Shown here one piece after another: positions 60,235 to 64,000 of a DNA stretch of 64,000 bases. The position numbers and the translations under genes are program-made. Under the pieces are notes generated by a model that worked only from the letters and a program-made list of their open reading frames with translations, had not been told where the DNA came from and did not search any database. The DNA is from Sorangium cellulosum (GTDB lineage: Bacteria > Myxococcota_A > Polyangia > Polyangiales > Polyangiaceae). The DNA is taken from contig NZ_CP012673.1 of assembly GCF_002950945.1 (NCBI RefSeq), positions 5,951,001 through 6,015,000 of the forward strand, read 5' to 3'. The number at the start of each line of letters is the position of its first letter. The first letter of the stretch is position 1.

Positions 60235-60696
60235 ATGGCACCTCTGCTCGTTCTTGTGGTCTCGTTCGTGTTGCTCCTCGGGCTCGGGCGCCTCGGCGTC
60301 AGGCACCTCGGGAGCTGGGTTGTGTGCTTGCGATACGCCCTCGCGGCCATGTTCCTGCTGACCGCGTCGGCGCACTGGGGGAGCCGGCGGGCCGACCTCG
60401 TGGCGATGGTCCCGCCGGCGCTGCCGTATCCAGAGCTCCTCGTGACGGCCACGGGGGTGCTCGAGATCGCGGGCGCGGCGGCGCTCCTGGTGCCGAGGCT
60501 GGCTCCGTGGGCGGCCGCGGGGCTGACGGTCCTCCTCGTGGCGATGTTCCCCGCGAACGTCCACGCGGCGCGTGCGGGGCTTACCCTGGGGGGCAGCCCG
60601 GTGACGCCGCTCGTGCCGCGGACGCTGATCCAGATCGTGTTCCTCGCCGCGACGGTCGCGGTGGCGATCGGCGCCCGCAGGCGGAACCGGAGGTAG
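60235..60696 (+). CDS. DoxX-like membrane protein
   Basis: The 153-residue product has four hydrophobic segments (VLVVSFVLLLGLGRLGV, LRYALAAMFLLTASAHW, VLEIAGAAALLVPRL, IQIVFLAATVAVAIGA) and the layout of the DoxX family, including ATGVLEIAGAAALL. Members of this family are often induced with a neighbouring regulator and have been linked to stress or thiol redox; the actual role here is unknown. It follows an AraC regulator on the same strand. A basic tail (RRRNRR) is on the cytoplasmic side. Confidence 0.85.
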   Translation: MAPLLVLVVSFVLLLGLGRLGVRHLGSWVVCLRYALAAMFLLTASAHWGSRRADLVAMVPPALPYPELLVTATGVLEIAGAAALLVPRLAPWAAAGLTVLLVAMFPANVHAARAGLTLGGSPVTPLVPRTLIQIVFLAATVAVAIGARRRNRR

Positions 60697-60777
60697 GAGC
60701 GCGTCGCCTCGCTTGGTTCTGCCGCCTCTGGCCCCGGGGTGCACGGGTGGAGGGGTCGCGAGCGAGCGCTCGCCTGG

Positions 60778-60783
60778 TAGAGT
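60778..60783 (+). promoter_or_regulatory. Candidate -10 box TAGAGT of the second STAND gene
   Basis: TAGAGT ends 6 bp before the GTG at 60790. The surrounding leader matches that of the gene at 49364. Confidence 0.4.
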
Positions 60784-60789
60784 GGCGCC

Positions 60790-64000
<3,211 letters not shown>

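Overview
The window is very GC-rich DNA from a myxobacterium, most likely the Sorangium/Polyangium group. This rests on two MYXO-CTERM sorting tails, many Cys-rich lipoproteins, an HRDLKPEN Ser/Thr kinase, a stressosome operon, giant STAND/WD40 proteins and GTG starts. No rRNA, tRNA, CRISPR array, transposase or phage gene was recognised. Most long reading frames that overlap the genes listed here are antisense or alternate-frame shadows.

Layout. 1-3.9 kb: a Tudor-like repeat lipoprotein (runs off the left edge), a proline/alanine-rich protein and a GNAT acetyltransferase. 3.87-4.58 kb: a gene-free stretch with a strong candidate XerC/XerD dif site (4116-4143) and an array of CCGACCGAGGTTG repeats. 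Flanking genes mostly point toward this stretch, as expected near a replication terminus. 4.6-12.6 kb: minus-strand envelope genes: bamB and a YfgM-like partner, a membrane sulfatase-fold/HEAT protein, greA, a small unknown gene and bamD. 12.7-16 kb: an NtrC-type regulator convergent with a hybrid histidine kinase. 16-24 kb: a transaldolase-family enzyme, a methyltransferase-glycosyltransferase fusion, a lipoprotein and a 1,389-codon reading frame that looks like two exported proteins joined. 24-30.4 kb: membrane proteins of unknown role, an L,D-transpeptidase and a TPR protein with a zincin-like tail that has lost its metal motif. 30.4-34.3 kb: a translationally coupled stressosome operon (small basic ORF, rsbR, rsbS, rsbT, PP2C phosphatase, RsbW-like kinase) with no sigma factor gene beside it. 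34.5-46.4 kb: a TPR protein, a DECD-box RNA helicase, membrane proteins, a frameshifted TolC-family gene, an aldehyde dehydrogenase and a Ser/Thr kinase.

46.5-64 kb is the most unusual part. It holds a TPR-dynamin-like GTPase, then a divergent 1,884-residue NLR-like protein with the order nucleoside phosphorylase - NACHT - pentapeptide repeats - 14 WD40 repeats - TIR. A Uma2-family nuclease follows 26 bp downstream. After a beta-lactamase, a MYXO-CTERM matrixin with a partner, a serine hydrolase, an AraC regulator and a DoxX protein comes a second STAND-WD40 protein that runs off the right edge. Both STAND genes share an almost identical 5' leader. The inferred theme is intracellular sensing, possibly anti-phage or self-recognition.

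A recurrent regulatory pattern is a TANNNT box ending 6-9 bp before the start codon of several genes that lack a Shine-Dalgarno sequence, which suggests leaderless transcripts.
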